In this document: in pieces, positions 47,519-55,434 of the stretch | Layout of the letters: each line of letters opens with the position of its first letter | Position numbering within the stretch: position 1 is the stretch's first letter | Origin: Herbiconiux flava | GTDB taxonomy: Bacteria; Actinomycetota; Actinomycetes; Actinomycetales; Microbacteriaceae | Assembly (NCBI RefSeq): GCF_013409865.1 | Contig: NZ_JACCBM010000001.1 | Span: 1,240,001 to 1,304,000 of the forward strand | Length of the DNA: 64,000 bases | Reading direction: 5' to 3' | The notes under the pieces: model-generated | What the model saw: the letters and a program-made list of their open reading frames with translations, nothing else | The model's database searches: none | Told to the model about the DNA's origin: nothing | Translations under genes and position numbers: made by a program

Positions 47519-47601
47519 GCGCCGGTCGCGCCCGCGGAGGTCTCGGTGCGGGGCGGGCGGGCGGCGGGTGCGCGGCAGCGCCGGTCGCGCCCGCGGAGGT
47601 C
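47519..47601. repeat. 24-bp direct repeat, 59 bases apart
   Basis: A perfect 24-base GC-rich unit (gcgccggtcgcg then cccgcggaggtc) starts at 47519 and again at 47578, in the 120-base gap between the SDR gene and the second kinase gene. Confidence 0.8.
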
Positions 47602-47620
47602 CCGGCGCGGATGGCCGCGG

Positions 47621-48859
47621 CTAGCGGGGGGTGCGGGCCGCGCGGAGGGACGCGAGTGACTCGGCGGCCAGGGCCTCGACGTCGGCGATGCCGTGGCGGG
47701 TCAGGGCGAGCGAGCGGCCGGCGTGCAGCACGCCGCGGGCCGCGCCCTCGCGCTCGGCGGGCGGCAGGGTCTCGATGTCGCTCGCCTTCGCGAAGCCCAC
47801 GATGCGCCGGATGGCCTTCGCCGCCGCGAACACCGCCGCGTCGTCGCGGATGCCCGCCAGCAGCTGCTCGAGCACCTCGTCGCCCCACACCCGCGGGTCG
47901 AGCCGCTCGGGCCAGAGCGCTCGGTACTCGCGCTCGAAGGCGCCCCAGAGGCGGCCGGGGAGCGAGAGCACGAGCTCGGCGCGATCCGGTTCGCCGAGGG
48001 CCTCGGCGCGGGCCGCCGCGAGGATCAGGTTGGCCCAGAGAGCGCCGAGGTCGAACCCCGTCGGGCCCACGAAGCCGAACTCGCTGTCGAACGCGCGCAC
48101 GGAGGCGCGAGCATCCGTCGCCCTGTCGAAGCCGCCCGCCGGCCGCACGAACACCGAGCCGGTGTGCAGGTCGCCGTGGATCAGCGACTGTGCGGTCGTC
48201 ATGAAGCGGAACTTCGCCAGCCCCATCTCGCGCCGCAGCGCCCGGTCAGCCCGGAGCGCCGCCACGTCGGGCTCGTTCGCCGGCAGCACGCCGTTGTGGG
48301 GATGGTCGACGTACGGCTCGGTGAAGACGAGGTCTTCGGTGATCTGCGCGAGCTCGGGGTTCACGGCACGCGCGACGAGGGCCTTGTGCTCGAGCGGGTC
48401 GAGGCCGAGGGGCGAGGTCGCGAAGGCGGTGCGGGCCACGTAGGAACCGATCGCGTCGGCCGCGTACTCGTGCACCCGGCCGGCGTTCAGCTCGTTGCGC
48501 CAGACCCGGTGGTCGGACAGGTTCTCGATCGCCAGCACGAAGTGCTCGTGGTCGAAGTCGTAGAGGGCGGGCACGTGCTCGGCGTCGGCGCGCTGGTGCT
48601 CGCCCAGCACGGTGGCCTCGCGGGCGGAGCGCTCGCGGGTCATCGGCCACGACGGGTCGGTTCGCACGTGGGGCAGCGACTGCTTCAGGACGACGGATGC
48701 TCCGCCCGCGTCCTCGACGATGAAGACGAGGTTGAGGTTGCCGTCGCCGACCTCCCGCACCGACGCGATGCGGTCGGCGTCGATCACGGCGGCGAGGGCG
48801 CGGCGGCTCGCGAGGTAGGCGGCGACGGTGTCGGCGGTGAGCTGGGTGAAGTCGGTCAT
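47621..48859 (-). CDS. mtnK: MtnK-family kinase linked to the ABC importer (second copy)
   Basis: Choline-kinase-fold sugar kinase of 412 residues, related to the kinase at 40528-41688 but clearly diverged. It has GDGNLNLVFIVEDAGG and VVLKQSLPHV in the N-lobe, SLIHGDLHTGSVFV as catalytic loop, and FDSEFGFVGPTGFDLGALWANL (DSEF in place of DPEF). A family signature near the end is GFAKASDIETLP. Last gene of an operon with an ABC sugar-type importer, so it should phosphorylate the imported compound, probably methylthioribose or a relative. ATG at 48859, with AGGA 8 bases upstream. Confidence 0.85.
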   Translation of the reverse strand: MTDFTQLTADTVAAYLASRRALAAVIDADRIASVREVGDGNLNLVFIVEDAGGASVVLKQSLPHVRTDPSWPMTRERSAREATVLGEHQRADAEHVPALYDFDHEHFVLAIENLSDHRVWRNELNAGRVHEYAADAIGSYVARTAFATSPLGLDPLEHKALVARAVNPELAQITEDLVFTEPYVDHPHNGVLPANEPDVAALRADRALRREMGLAKFRFMTTAQSLIHGDLHTGSVFVRPAGGFDRATDARASVRAFDSEFGFVGPTGFDLGALWANLILAAARAEALGEPDRAELVLSLPGRLWGAFEREYRALWPERLDPRVWGDEVLEQLLAGIRDDAAVFAAAKAIRRIVGFAKASDIETLPPAEREGAARGVLHAGRSLALTRHGIADVEALAAESLASLRAARTPR

Positions 48860-48910
48860 CGTGGTCCTGGTCATGCGGTGGGTTCGGGTGAAGGCGGTTA
48901 GGGCGGTCGG

Positions 48911-48934
48911 CTGGTGCTGGTGCTGGTGCTGGTG
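48911..48934. repeat. ctggtg x4 hexanucleotide repeat
   Basis: Four perfect copies lie in the 92-base gap between the permease and kinase genes. This is outside any coding frame I accept. Confidence 0.8.
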
Positions 48935-48951
48935 CGGAGGCGGGCGCCGGT

Positions 48952-50022
48952 TCAGGCTGAGCTGGTGGTGGAGCCGGCCGTGACGACGGTGCGGCGGCGG
49001 GAGAACGTGAAGCTGAACAGCAGGGCGACGAGGAGGACGATGCCCTTGCCGAAGTCCTGAGCGTAGTAGGGCAGGCCCGCCATGGTGAAGCCCGTCACCA
49101 TCACCGCGATCAGCACGGCGCCGAGTGCGGTGCCCCAGGCGTTCGGCCGGCCGATGCCGAGCACGCTCACGCCCACCAGCGCGACCGCGACCGCGTCGAG
49201 CAGCAGCGAGTTGCCCGCCGTGACGTCGCCCTGTCCGATGCGGGCCGCGAGAAGCAGGCCGGCGACCGAGGCGAGCAGGCCGCAGCCCATGTACGCGGCG
49301 GTGCGGTACCACTGCACTCGGATGCCCGAGAGCCGCGCCGCCTCGGCGTTGGTGCCGACGGCGAAGAGCGCGCGGCCCCAGCGGGTGCGCTCGAGCAGGA
49401 ACCAGAGCAGCACGGTGATGAGGAGGAACAGGATCACGGGGATCGGCACCGGGCCGATCGAGCCCCGGTCGAGCCAGAGGAAGTCGGCGGTGAACTTGCC
49501 GGGGGCGGTGGTGCCGTTCGAGAGGGTCATCTGCGACGAGATCGACTTGCCGTCGACGATGATCAGCTTGAGGCCGACGATGACGAACATCGTGGTGAGC
49601 GTCGCGAGCAGGTCGGGGATGCGCGCCACCACGATCAGGAACGCGTTCAGCGCCCCGATCAGCAGCCCGCAGACCAGCACGACCGAGACGGCGACGCCGC
49701 CGACCTGGTTCGCGATGACCATGGTCCAGGCCGCGATGGAGACGGCGAAGCCCGCCGAGGCGCCGACCGAGAGGTCGATGCCGCCGACGGTCATGGCGAG
49801 CATGACACCGAGGCCCGCGATCGCGGTGGGGGCGATGAACTTGAGCATGCCGAAGACATTGTCGACCGTGCGGAAGTTCGGTTCGGACACCACGAAGAAC
49901 AGGATCAGCAGCGCCGTCACGGCGACGAAGCCCCACTTCACGACGACGCCCGAGACGCGCTCGGCCGTCGACCTGGTGCGTGCGGCCGGCCGGGTGGGCG
50001 GGGCCGTGGCGGTGCTGCTCAT
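48952..50022 (-). CDS. sugar-type ABC transporter permease
   Basis: RbsC-like membrane subunit of 356 residues with about ten helices. AMTVGGIDLSVGASAGF is the signature of BPD_transp_2 permeases, and the coupling region is GTNAEAARLSGIRV. Its ATG overlaps the stop of the ATPase gene, and AAGGAC lies 6 bases upstream. The combination of one permease, a double ATPase and a lipoprotein is the ribose/autoinducer-2 importer layout. Confidence 0.92.
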   Translation of the reverse strand: MSSTATAPPTRPAARTRSTAERVSGVVVKWGFVAVTALLILFFVVSEPNFRTVDNVFGMLKFIAPTAIAGLGVMLAMTVGGIDLSVGASAGFAVSIAAWTMVIANQVGGVAVSVVLVCGLLIGALNAFLIVVARIPDLLATLTTMFVIVGLKLIIVDGKSISSQMTLSNGTTAPGKFTADFLWLDRGSIGPVPIPVILFLLITVLLWFLLERTRWGRALFAVGTNAEAARLSGIRVQWYRTAAYMGCGLLASVAGLLLAARIGQGDVTAGNSLLLDAVAVALVGVSVLGIGRPNAWGTALGAVLIAVMVTGFTMAGLPYYAQDFGKGIVLLVALLFSFTFSRRRTVVTAGSTTSSA

Positions 50023-51731
50023 GAGGAAGTCCTTTCGGGGCGGGACTCGGGGGTGGAGGAAGTCGGGGTCGCGCCGGGGGAGGCGGCGTGAGTGGTGGCA
50101 GGGGCGGCCGCGGGACCGGAGGGGGCGGGGGCCGACGCGGTCTCGCCGAGGAAGGCGTGGATGATCGTGGGGCGGTCGACCGTGTCGGCGTAGCGGTCGA
50201 GTTCGATGCGGCCCGCGACGAGCACGACGATGCGGTCGGCCACCTCGAGGATCTCGTCGACGTCGCTCGAGAAGACGACCGCGGCGGCGCCGTCGGCGGC
50301 GATGGCCGCGAGGCGGGCGCCGATCTCGCGGCGGGCCGCGATGTCGACGCCGCGGAAGGGCTCGTCGAGCAGCGCGAGCTTGGGCGCCGCCGAGAGCCAC
50401 CGGCCCACGACGACTTTCTGCTGGTTGCCGCCCGAGAGGTCGTCGATCAGCGCGTCGGGCCCGGCCGTGACCACCGAGAGCGTGTCGATCACCGTGTCGG
50501 CGCGCGAGCGCTCCGAGCGACGGCGGAGCAGGCCGAGCGCACTCGACTCGGCGAGGAACGGCAGCGTGATGTTCCGCAGCACCGACCAGCCCGGCAGGAT
50601 GCCCTGCTTCTGCCGGTCCTCCGGCACCAGCACGACCCCTGCGCGGATCGCGTCGGAGGGCCGCTTCGGCGCGTACGGAGCGCCCTCGAGCGTGAGGGTG
50701 CCGGCGAGCGGCTGCGCCAAGCCGCCGAGCAGTTCGGCGAGCTCGGTCTTGCCGGCACCGATCAGGCCCAGGACGCCGAGCACCTCGCCGCGCCGGATCT
50801 CGAGGTCGATGGGCGGAGCGTCGGGAAGGGCGACGACGCCGTCGAGGCGGGCCACCGCATCCGTTCCCCGAGCGGCCGTGCCGCGGTCGTTCTCGAGTGC
50901 GGTCTGCCGGCCGAGCATGTCGTGCAGCAGCTCGTGCCAGGCGAAGGGCCGGGCCGAGACCGACTGCACCAGACCGTCGCGCAGCACGACGACGCGATCG
51001 GCCAGCGCCTCGATCTCACCGAAGCGGTGGGACACGTAGACGATCGACAGCCCCTGCGCCCGCAGCGCCCGCAGCACGCCGAACAGGCGCTCGGCCTCGG
51101 CGGCGGTGAGCGCCGAGGTGGGCTCGTCGAGGATGAGCAGCCGCGGTGTGCTGCGGAGCGCGCGCGCGAGCACGAGCAGCTGCGCGTCGGAGATGGGCAG
51201 CGTGGCCGCGTCGCGCTCGAGCACCGCGTCGCTCCAGTCGAGGCCGAGGGTGCCGAGGGCGGCCCGGGCGTCGGCGAGGGCCTGGCGGCGACGGCGCAGC
51301 GGATGCCTCGACGCCTGCGCGAGGTCGTCGAGCGTGAGGTTCTCGGCCACCGAGAGCCCGGGGACGATGCCGTCGGCGACCTTCTGGTGCACGGTCGAGA
51401 TGCCCAGCTGCCTCGCCTGGACGGGCGAGGACAGGTGCACCACGTCGTCGCCGATGCGGATCTCGCCGCCGTAGCGGGCGTTCGCGCCCGAGAGCGCCTT
51501 GATGAGCGTCGACTTGCCGGCTCCGTTCGCGCCGAGCAGCGCGGTGATCTCACCGGCGCCGAAGGCGAGGTCGACGCCCTGCAGCACGACGTTCGAGCCG
51601 TACGCCACCGAAACGCCGCTGAGCGACACGACGGCGTCCGGAGCAGCCACGACGGGCAACGCCGCGGGAACCCCGACGGGGGACACGACGGCGTCGTGCC
51701 CCCCGGGGTGCTCAGAGCGGGAGTCGGTCAT
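50019..51731 (-). CDS. sugar-type ABC transporter ATP-binding protein (two cassettes)
   Basis: RbsA-like ATPase of 570 residues with tandem nucleotide-binding domains. The first Walker A is GANGAGKST, with signature-region LPISDAQLLVLARAL and Walker B LLILDEPTSA. The second has GLIGAGKTE and LSGGNQQKVVVGRWL, the canonical form. The N-terminal 35 residues and the C-terminal 35 are Ala/Pro-rich extensions. ATGA overlaps with both the binding-protein and permease genes show tight coupling. Confidence 0.94.
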   Translation of the reverse strand: MTDSRSEHPGGHDAVVSPVGVPAALPVVAAPDAVVSLSGVSVAYGSNVVLQGVDLAFGAGEITALLGANGAGKSTLIKALSGANARYGGEIRIGDDVVHLSSPVQARQLGISTVHQKVADGIVPGLSVAENLTLDDLAQASRHPLRRRRQALADARAALGTLGLDWSDAVLERDAATLPISDAQLLVLARALRSTPRLLILDEPTSALTAAEAERLFGVLRALRAQGLSIVYVSHRFGEIEALADRVVVLRDGLVQSVSARPFAWHELLHDMLGRQTALENDRGTAARGTDAVARLDGVVALPDAPPIDLEIRRGEVLGVLGLIGAGKTELAELLGGLAQPLAGTLTLEGAPYAPKRPSDAIRAGVVLVPEDRQKQGILPGWSVLRNITLPFLAESSALGLLRRRSERSRADTVIDTLSVVTAGPDALIDDLSGGNQQKVVVGRWLSAAPKLALLDEPFRGVDIAARREIGARLAAIAADGAAAVVFSSDVDEILEVADRIVVLVAGRIELDRYADTVDRPTIIHAFLGETASAPAPSGPAAAPATTHAASPGATPTSSTPESRPERTSS

Positions 51732-52825
51732 TCGGAGACCGCGGGCAGCCAATCCGCCACGACCACGTCGTCGAGTGCCAGCGAGGGCTCGGCGTCGCGC
51801 AGCTCCTTGACGTTCGTGACCTCGTTCTCGGCCAGGAAGTCCTGCGTGATGGTGATGGCGGGGAACTGCACGTCGGTCTCGTCGAGCTGGCCGGCGAGGC
51901 TGAGGGCGAGGGCGCGCACGACACCGGCGCCGACGGCGGCGGGGTCGGTGGCAGAGGTGGCGACCCAGGGGCTGCCGTCGGCGGTGATGACCTCGAGGTC
52001 GGCGTTGGAGATGTCGATGCCGTAGACCTTCACCGAGCTCTGCAGGTTGTTCTGGATGACCGCCTGCACGGCACCCTTCGTGATCTCGTCGTAGGGGGCG
52101 AAGATCGCCTTCACGTCGGGGTTCTGCTTGAGCGCCGCGTCGACGAGCGGGATGTTGTCGGTGGCGGTCGACTCGGAGACCTTGCCCGTCGAGAACACGA
52201 CGTCGAGGTCGTTGTCGGCGACCACCTTGTCCCACACCTCGGCGCGGCGGTCGAGCGGGGCGAAGCCGGTGGCCGACACGTAGCCGACCTTCGCGCCCTG
52301 GCCGACGTCGGCGACGAGCTGCTTCAGCACGCCCTCGGCCATCGAGGCGTCGGACTGGCTGGTGGTGATGACGCCCTCGGTGTCGGTGAGCGCCAGGTCG
52401 TAGACGATGACGGGGATGCCCGCGTCGACGGCCTTCGTGATGAGCGGCTGGATGGTGTCGGTCTGGCCGTGATCGACGATGATCGCGTCGGGCTTGGCGG
52501 CGATGGCCTGCTCGAGGTCGCTGGCCTGCTTCGCGTTGTCGTTGCGGGCGTCGGTGACCTGGAGGTCGATGTTGGCGAACTCGGCCTGCGCGGCCGCTCC
52601 GGCGCCCCAGGCCTCGAAGAAGTCGCCGGCGCCGCTCTGGCGTACGAGGGCGACGGTGACCGGGTCGCCGTCGAAGGGCGAGGGCAGGGCGGCCGAGGCG
52701 GTGGGTGCGGCCGAGGAGTCGGCGGCGGTCTCGGACGAGGTGCTCGACTGCGCGCAGCCGGAGAGGACGAGGAGGCCGGCGGCGGCGAGGGCCGTGACGG
52801 CTGCGGCTCTCTGGAGAATGGCCAT
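51728..52825 (-). CDS. sugar-type ABC transporter substrate-binding lipoprotein
   Basis: A periplasmic-binding-like protein of 365 residues (Peripla_BP_4, RbsB/LsrB type). The signal ends in the lipobox LLVLSGC, and a Ser/Ala/Thr linker follows. QASDLEQAIAAKPDAIIVDHG and AGIPVIVYDL are the two-domain core, and VKAIFAPYDEITKGAVQA and VYGIDISNADLEVI complete it. Context predicts methylthioribose or another 5-modified ribose as ligand. ATG at 52825 with AAGGAG 6 bases before. Divergent from mtnD, with about 170 bases shared. Confidence 0.92.
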   Translation of the reverse strand: MAILQRAAAVTALAAAGLLVLSGCAQSSTSSETAADSSAAPTASAALPSPFDGDPVTVALVRQSGAGDFFEAWGAGAAAQAEFANIDLQVTDARNDNAKQASDLEQAIAAKPDAIIVDHGQTDTIQPLITKAVDAGIPVIVYDLALTDTEGVITTSQSDASMAEGVLKQLVADVGQGAKVGYVSATGFAPLDRRAEVWDKVVADNDLDVVFSTGKVSESTATDNIPLVDAALKQNPDVKAIFAPYDEITKGAVQAVIQNNLQSSVKVYGIDISNADLEVITADGSPWVATSATDPAAVGAGVVRALALSLAGQLDETDVQFPAITITQDFLAENEVTNVKELRDAEPSLALDDVVVADWLPAVSE

Positions 52826-52982
52826 GGAGTGCTCCTTCGGGACGAGGAAGAGGGGTGCGGTGGGTGTGAGTGCAGCTCGATTCAAGACCTCGGGCGAGTG
52901 CCGCGACGAATCGTGTTGCGCTCTGTTACCGTTTCGCGCCTGTGCGACGGATGTGCAGGAGGAGACGCCCGGCGAGCGGGAT

Positions 52983-52988
52983 TACGAT
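52983..52988 (+). promoter_or_regulatory. -10 element TACGAT, leaderless mtnD
   Basis: TACGAT ends 6 bases before the mtnD ATG, in the region divergent from the importer operon. Confidence 0.55.
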
Positions 52989-52994
52989 GAGGGC

Positions 52995-53570
52995 ATGACC
53001 CTGCTGACCGTGTGGAACGACACCGACCCCACCACGCCCGCGCTGCAGACGCGCGACTTCGACACCATCCACGAGGTGCTCGCCGGACTGAACGCCCGGT
53101 TCAGTCGCTGGGAGCTCAAGCAGCTCTCGGCGGAGCCCACCCAGGAGGAGGTGCTCGAGCTCTACCGCGACGAGATCGCCGGCGTGAACGCCGACCACGG
53201 CTACACCCTGGTCGACGTCGTCTCGATCACCCCCGCCGACACCGACGAGTACCGGGCGCAGGCCGCCGAGGCGCGTCAGAAGTTCCTCAGCGAGCACCAG
53301 CACGACGACGACGAGGACCGCTTCTTCGCCCGCGGCTCCGGCGTCTTCTACCTGCACGCGCAGGGCAAGGTGCACGCCGTGTTCTGCGAGGCGGGCGATC
53401 TGCTGTCGGTTCCGAAGGACACCACGCACTGGTTCGACATGGGCACGAACCCCGACTACGTCTCGGTGCGCTTCTTCCACGACGACGACGGCTGGGTCGG
53501 CCACTTCACCGGCAGCGACGTCGCCACGCACTTCGCCACCTACGACGAGCTGGCCTCCGTCCCCGCCTGA
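52995..53570 (+). CDS. mtnD: acireductone dioxygenase
   Basis: Cupin metalloenzyme of 191 residues. With Fe(II) it makes the 2-keto acid precursor of methionine plus formate; with Ni(II) it runs an off-pathway reaction giving CO. The metal ligands are all visible: H101 and H103 in EHQHDDDEDRFF, E107 in the same block, and H145 in KDTTHWFDMG. FARGSGVFYLH follows motif 1 as in the family. Divergent from the importer-kinase operon and downstream in function of MtnC in block 1. Ends 2 bases from the convergent ferritin-VIT1 gene. Confidence 0.94.
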   Translation: MTLLTVWNDTDPTTPALQTRDFDTIHEVLAGLNARFSRWELKQLSAEPTQEEVLELYRDEIAGVNADHGYTLVDVVSITPADTDEYRAQAAEARQKFLSEHQHDDDEDRFFARGSGVFYLHAQGKVHAVFCEAGDLLSVPKDTTHWFDMGTNPDYVSVRFFHDDDGWVGHFTGSDVATHFATYDELASVPA

Positions 53571-53572
53571 CC

Positions 53573-54715
53573 TCAGGACTGGGTCGCGCCGAACGCCAGT
53601 CCCAGCAGATAGGTGACGGCCGCAGCACCGAACCCGATGGCGAGCTGCCGCACGGCCCGCCGCAGCGGTGGCCCACCCGAGAGCAGCCCGACCACGGCAC
53701 CCGTGCCGAGCAGGGCGAGTCCGACGAGAACCGACGCGATGACGACGGCGACGATCCCCGAGAGCCCGAACAGGTAGGGCAGCACCGGGATGACCGCCCC
53801 CGACGCGAAGAAGCAGAACGACGACAGCGCGGCCTGCCAGGCGGTGCCGATCTCCTCGTGCTCGTCGCCGGCGGAGTCGGCTGAATCGGGAGCCACCGTC
53901 GGCGCCGTCACCCCCGCGTCCCCCACCCGCTGGATGCGGATCGCCGAGGTGGTCGTCGACAGCCCCCCGAACACGTCGGCGGCCTTCGCCGCGGCATCGG
54001 CCGAGCTCATGCCCCGCGCCCGGTAGACCAGCGCCAGCTCGTTCGCGTCGACGTCGAGCTTCGGCACCGCCGTGTGCGCGTCGGGGTCAGGAGTCGACGC
54101 GGCGAGCAGCTCCCGCTGCGACCGCACCGAGACGAACTCCCCGGCGCCCATCGACAGCGCGCCGGCCAGCAGTCCGGCGACGCCCGTGGCCAGCACGACC
54201 GTGCTCGAGACCCCGGTCGCGCCGATGCCGAGCACGAGGGCGAGGTTCGACACGAGTCCGTCGTTCGCGCCGAAGACCGCCGCGCGGAACGTGCCCGAGA
54301 GCCGGCTGCGACCTCGAGCCGCGAGACTGCGCACGACCTCGCCGTGGATGCGCTCGTCGGCCGCCATCGCCGCGGTCGCGTCGTCGTCGGTCTCGTACGG
54401 GGAGCGCGCCTCGGCCCGCTGCATCAGCGCGAGCACGAACACCGAACCGAAGCGGCGCGCGAACACGGCGAGCAGCCGGGTGCGGAAGTCGGCCCGGCGC
54501 GGCTTGCCGACGTCGTCGCCGAGCAGCTCGAGCCAGTGCTCCTCGTGCCGCCCCTCGGCGTCGGCGAGGGCGTCGAGGATCTCGCGCTCCGACCCGGTCT
54601 TCCGCTGCGCGAGCTCGCGGTACACGCGGGCCTCGGCCCGTTCGTCGGCGAGGTACTGACGCCAGCGGCGGAGTTCGGCCGGGCTCGGCGAGGCGGGGGA
54701 GGGCGTACTGATCAC
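53573..54715 (-). CDS. ferritin-like / VIT1 fusion iron transporter (MbfA-like)
   Basis: A 380-residue protein. The N-terminal erythrin-type four-helix domain has Glu/His ligands (DERAEARVYRELA, EGRHEEHWLELL, ADERIHGEVV). The C-terminal VIT1/CCC1 domain has five helices and the blocks AAVFGANDGLVSNLALVLG and AGALSMGAGEFVSV. This architecture matches membrane-bound ferritin MbfA, which exports iron under oxidative stress. A variable acidic insert (residues about 275-295) splits the transporter part. GTG at 54715 chosen; TTG at 54724 is possible. Confidence 0.9.
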   Translation of the reverse strand: MISTPSPASPSPAELRRWRQYLADERAEARVYRELAQRKTGSEREILDALADAEGRHEEHWLELLGDDVGKPRRADFRTRLLAVFARRFGSVFVLALMQRAEARSPYETDDDATAAMAADERIHGEVVRSLAARGRSRLSGTFRAAVFGANDGLVSNLALVLGIGATGVSSTVVLATGVAGLLAGALSMGAGEFVSVRSQRELLAASTPDPDAHTAVPKLDVDANELALVYRARGMSSADAAAKAADVFGGLSTTTSAIRIQRVGDAGVTAPTVAPDSADSAGDEHEEIGTAWQAALSSFCFFASGAVIPVLPYLFGLSGIVAVVIASVLVGLALLGTGAVVGLLSGGPPLRRAVRQLAIGFGAAAVTYLLGLAFGATQS

Positions 54716-54862
54716 AGGCGACAAGTCTGGCAGCCGCGCGTCACCCTCCCCGCCCGATCACCGTCTTTCCCAGTATTTCGAGCCCCCGAAACGCCGAGCC
54801 GACATACCCGGCCGGGCGGATGCGCGACGCGCCCGCCGCGGCCGGTGCGCAGAGGCGCCGGG

Positions 54863-55333
54863 CTAGTCGTCCTCGTCGCGCAGATCGAGCGGGTCGGACT
54901 CGCCGACGGGCTCCGAGGCGTCGGTCGCGGCGTCCGGCCCGGGCGGGATGGTCGGGTCGGGCTGCGCCTCACCCTCCGTGTCGCCGTCGAGCCCCGACGG
55001 CAGCGCGGTTTCACCGGCGATGGCGCCCGTTCCGGCACCCTCGGGCAGCAGCTCGTCGGCGTCGCCCTGGCCGTAGTCGCGGCCCTCGCGGTCGTCCTCG
55101 GCCTCGGTCGGCCCGTCGGGCAGCACCGTCTCGCCGGCCACTGCGTCGTTCGTCACGGTCTCCTTGGCCATCGCGTCGGCCAGCACGGTGTCGCTCACCG
55201 TGTCGGAGTCGGGCAGCTGCGTCTCGGCGGGGGTCGTCTCGATGCCGTTCCCCTCCGACGCGACGCGGCCCGAGAAGCCCTCGTCGGCCAGGGCGCCTTC
55301 CGAGGAGCCCTCGGGCGTGATGCTGTCAGTCAT
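54863..55333 (-). CDS. acidic low-complexity protein, function unknown
   Basis: A 156-residue, strongly acidic protein rich in Asp, Glu, Thr, Ala and Gly, with loose repeats of the form ETVLPDG/ETALPSG. There is no hydrophobic core, so it is probably intrinsically disordered. No signal peptide, membrane helix or cysteine. GGAGC lies 8 bases before the ATG, supporting real translation. Similar acidic proteins occur in other actinobacteria without known function. It stands alone between the MbfA-like and flavoprotein genes. Confidence 0.7.
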   Translation of the reverse strand: MTDSITPEGSSEGALADEGFSGRVASEGNGIETTPAETQLPDSDTVSDTVLADAMAKETVTNDAVAGETVLPDGPTEAEDDREGRDYGQGDADELLPEGAGTGAIAGETALPSGLDGDTEGEAQPDPTIPPGPDAATDASEPVGESDPLDLRDEDD

Positions 55334-55434
55334 GGTTCCGCTCCTTGCCGGGCGGCCGATCGCCGCCCCGAGCTTCCAGCCCACCACCCTGAGCGCCGAC
55401 CGCAACCCCCACGACCGAGCTGCGACCGCAACCC

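Noticed and set aside
47500..47620. CRISPR-like or mobile-element origin for the 24-bp direct repeat
   Set aside because: Only two copies, no regular spacers, no transposase or inverted termini; simple duplication is sufficient.
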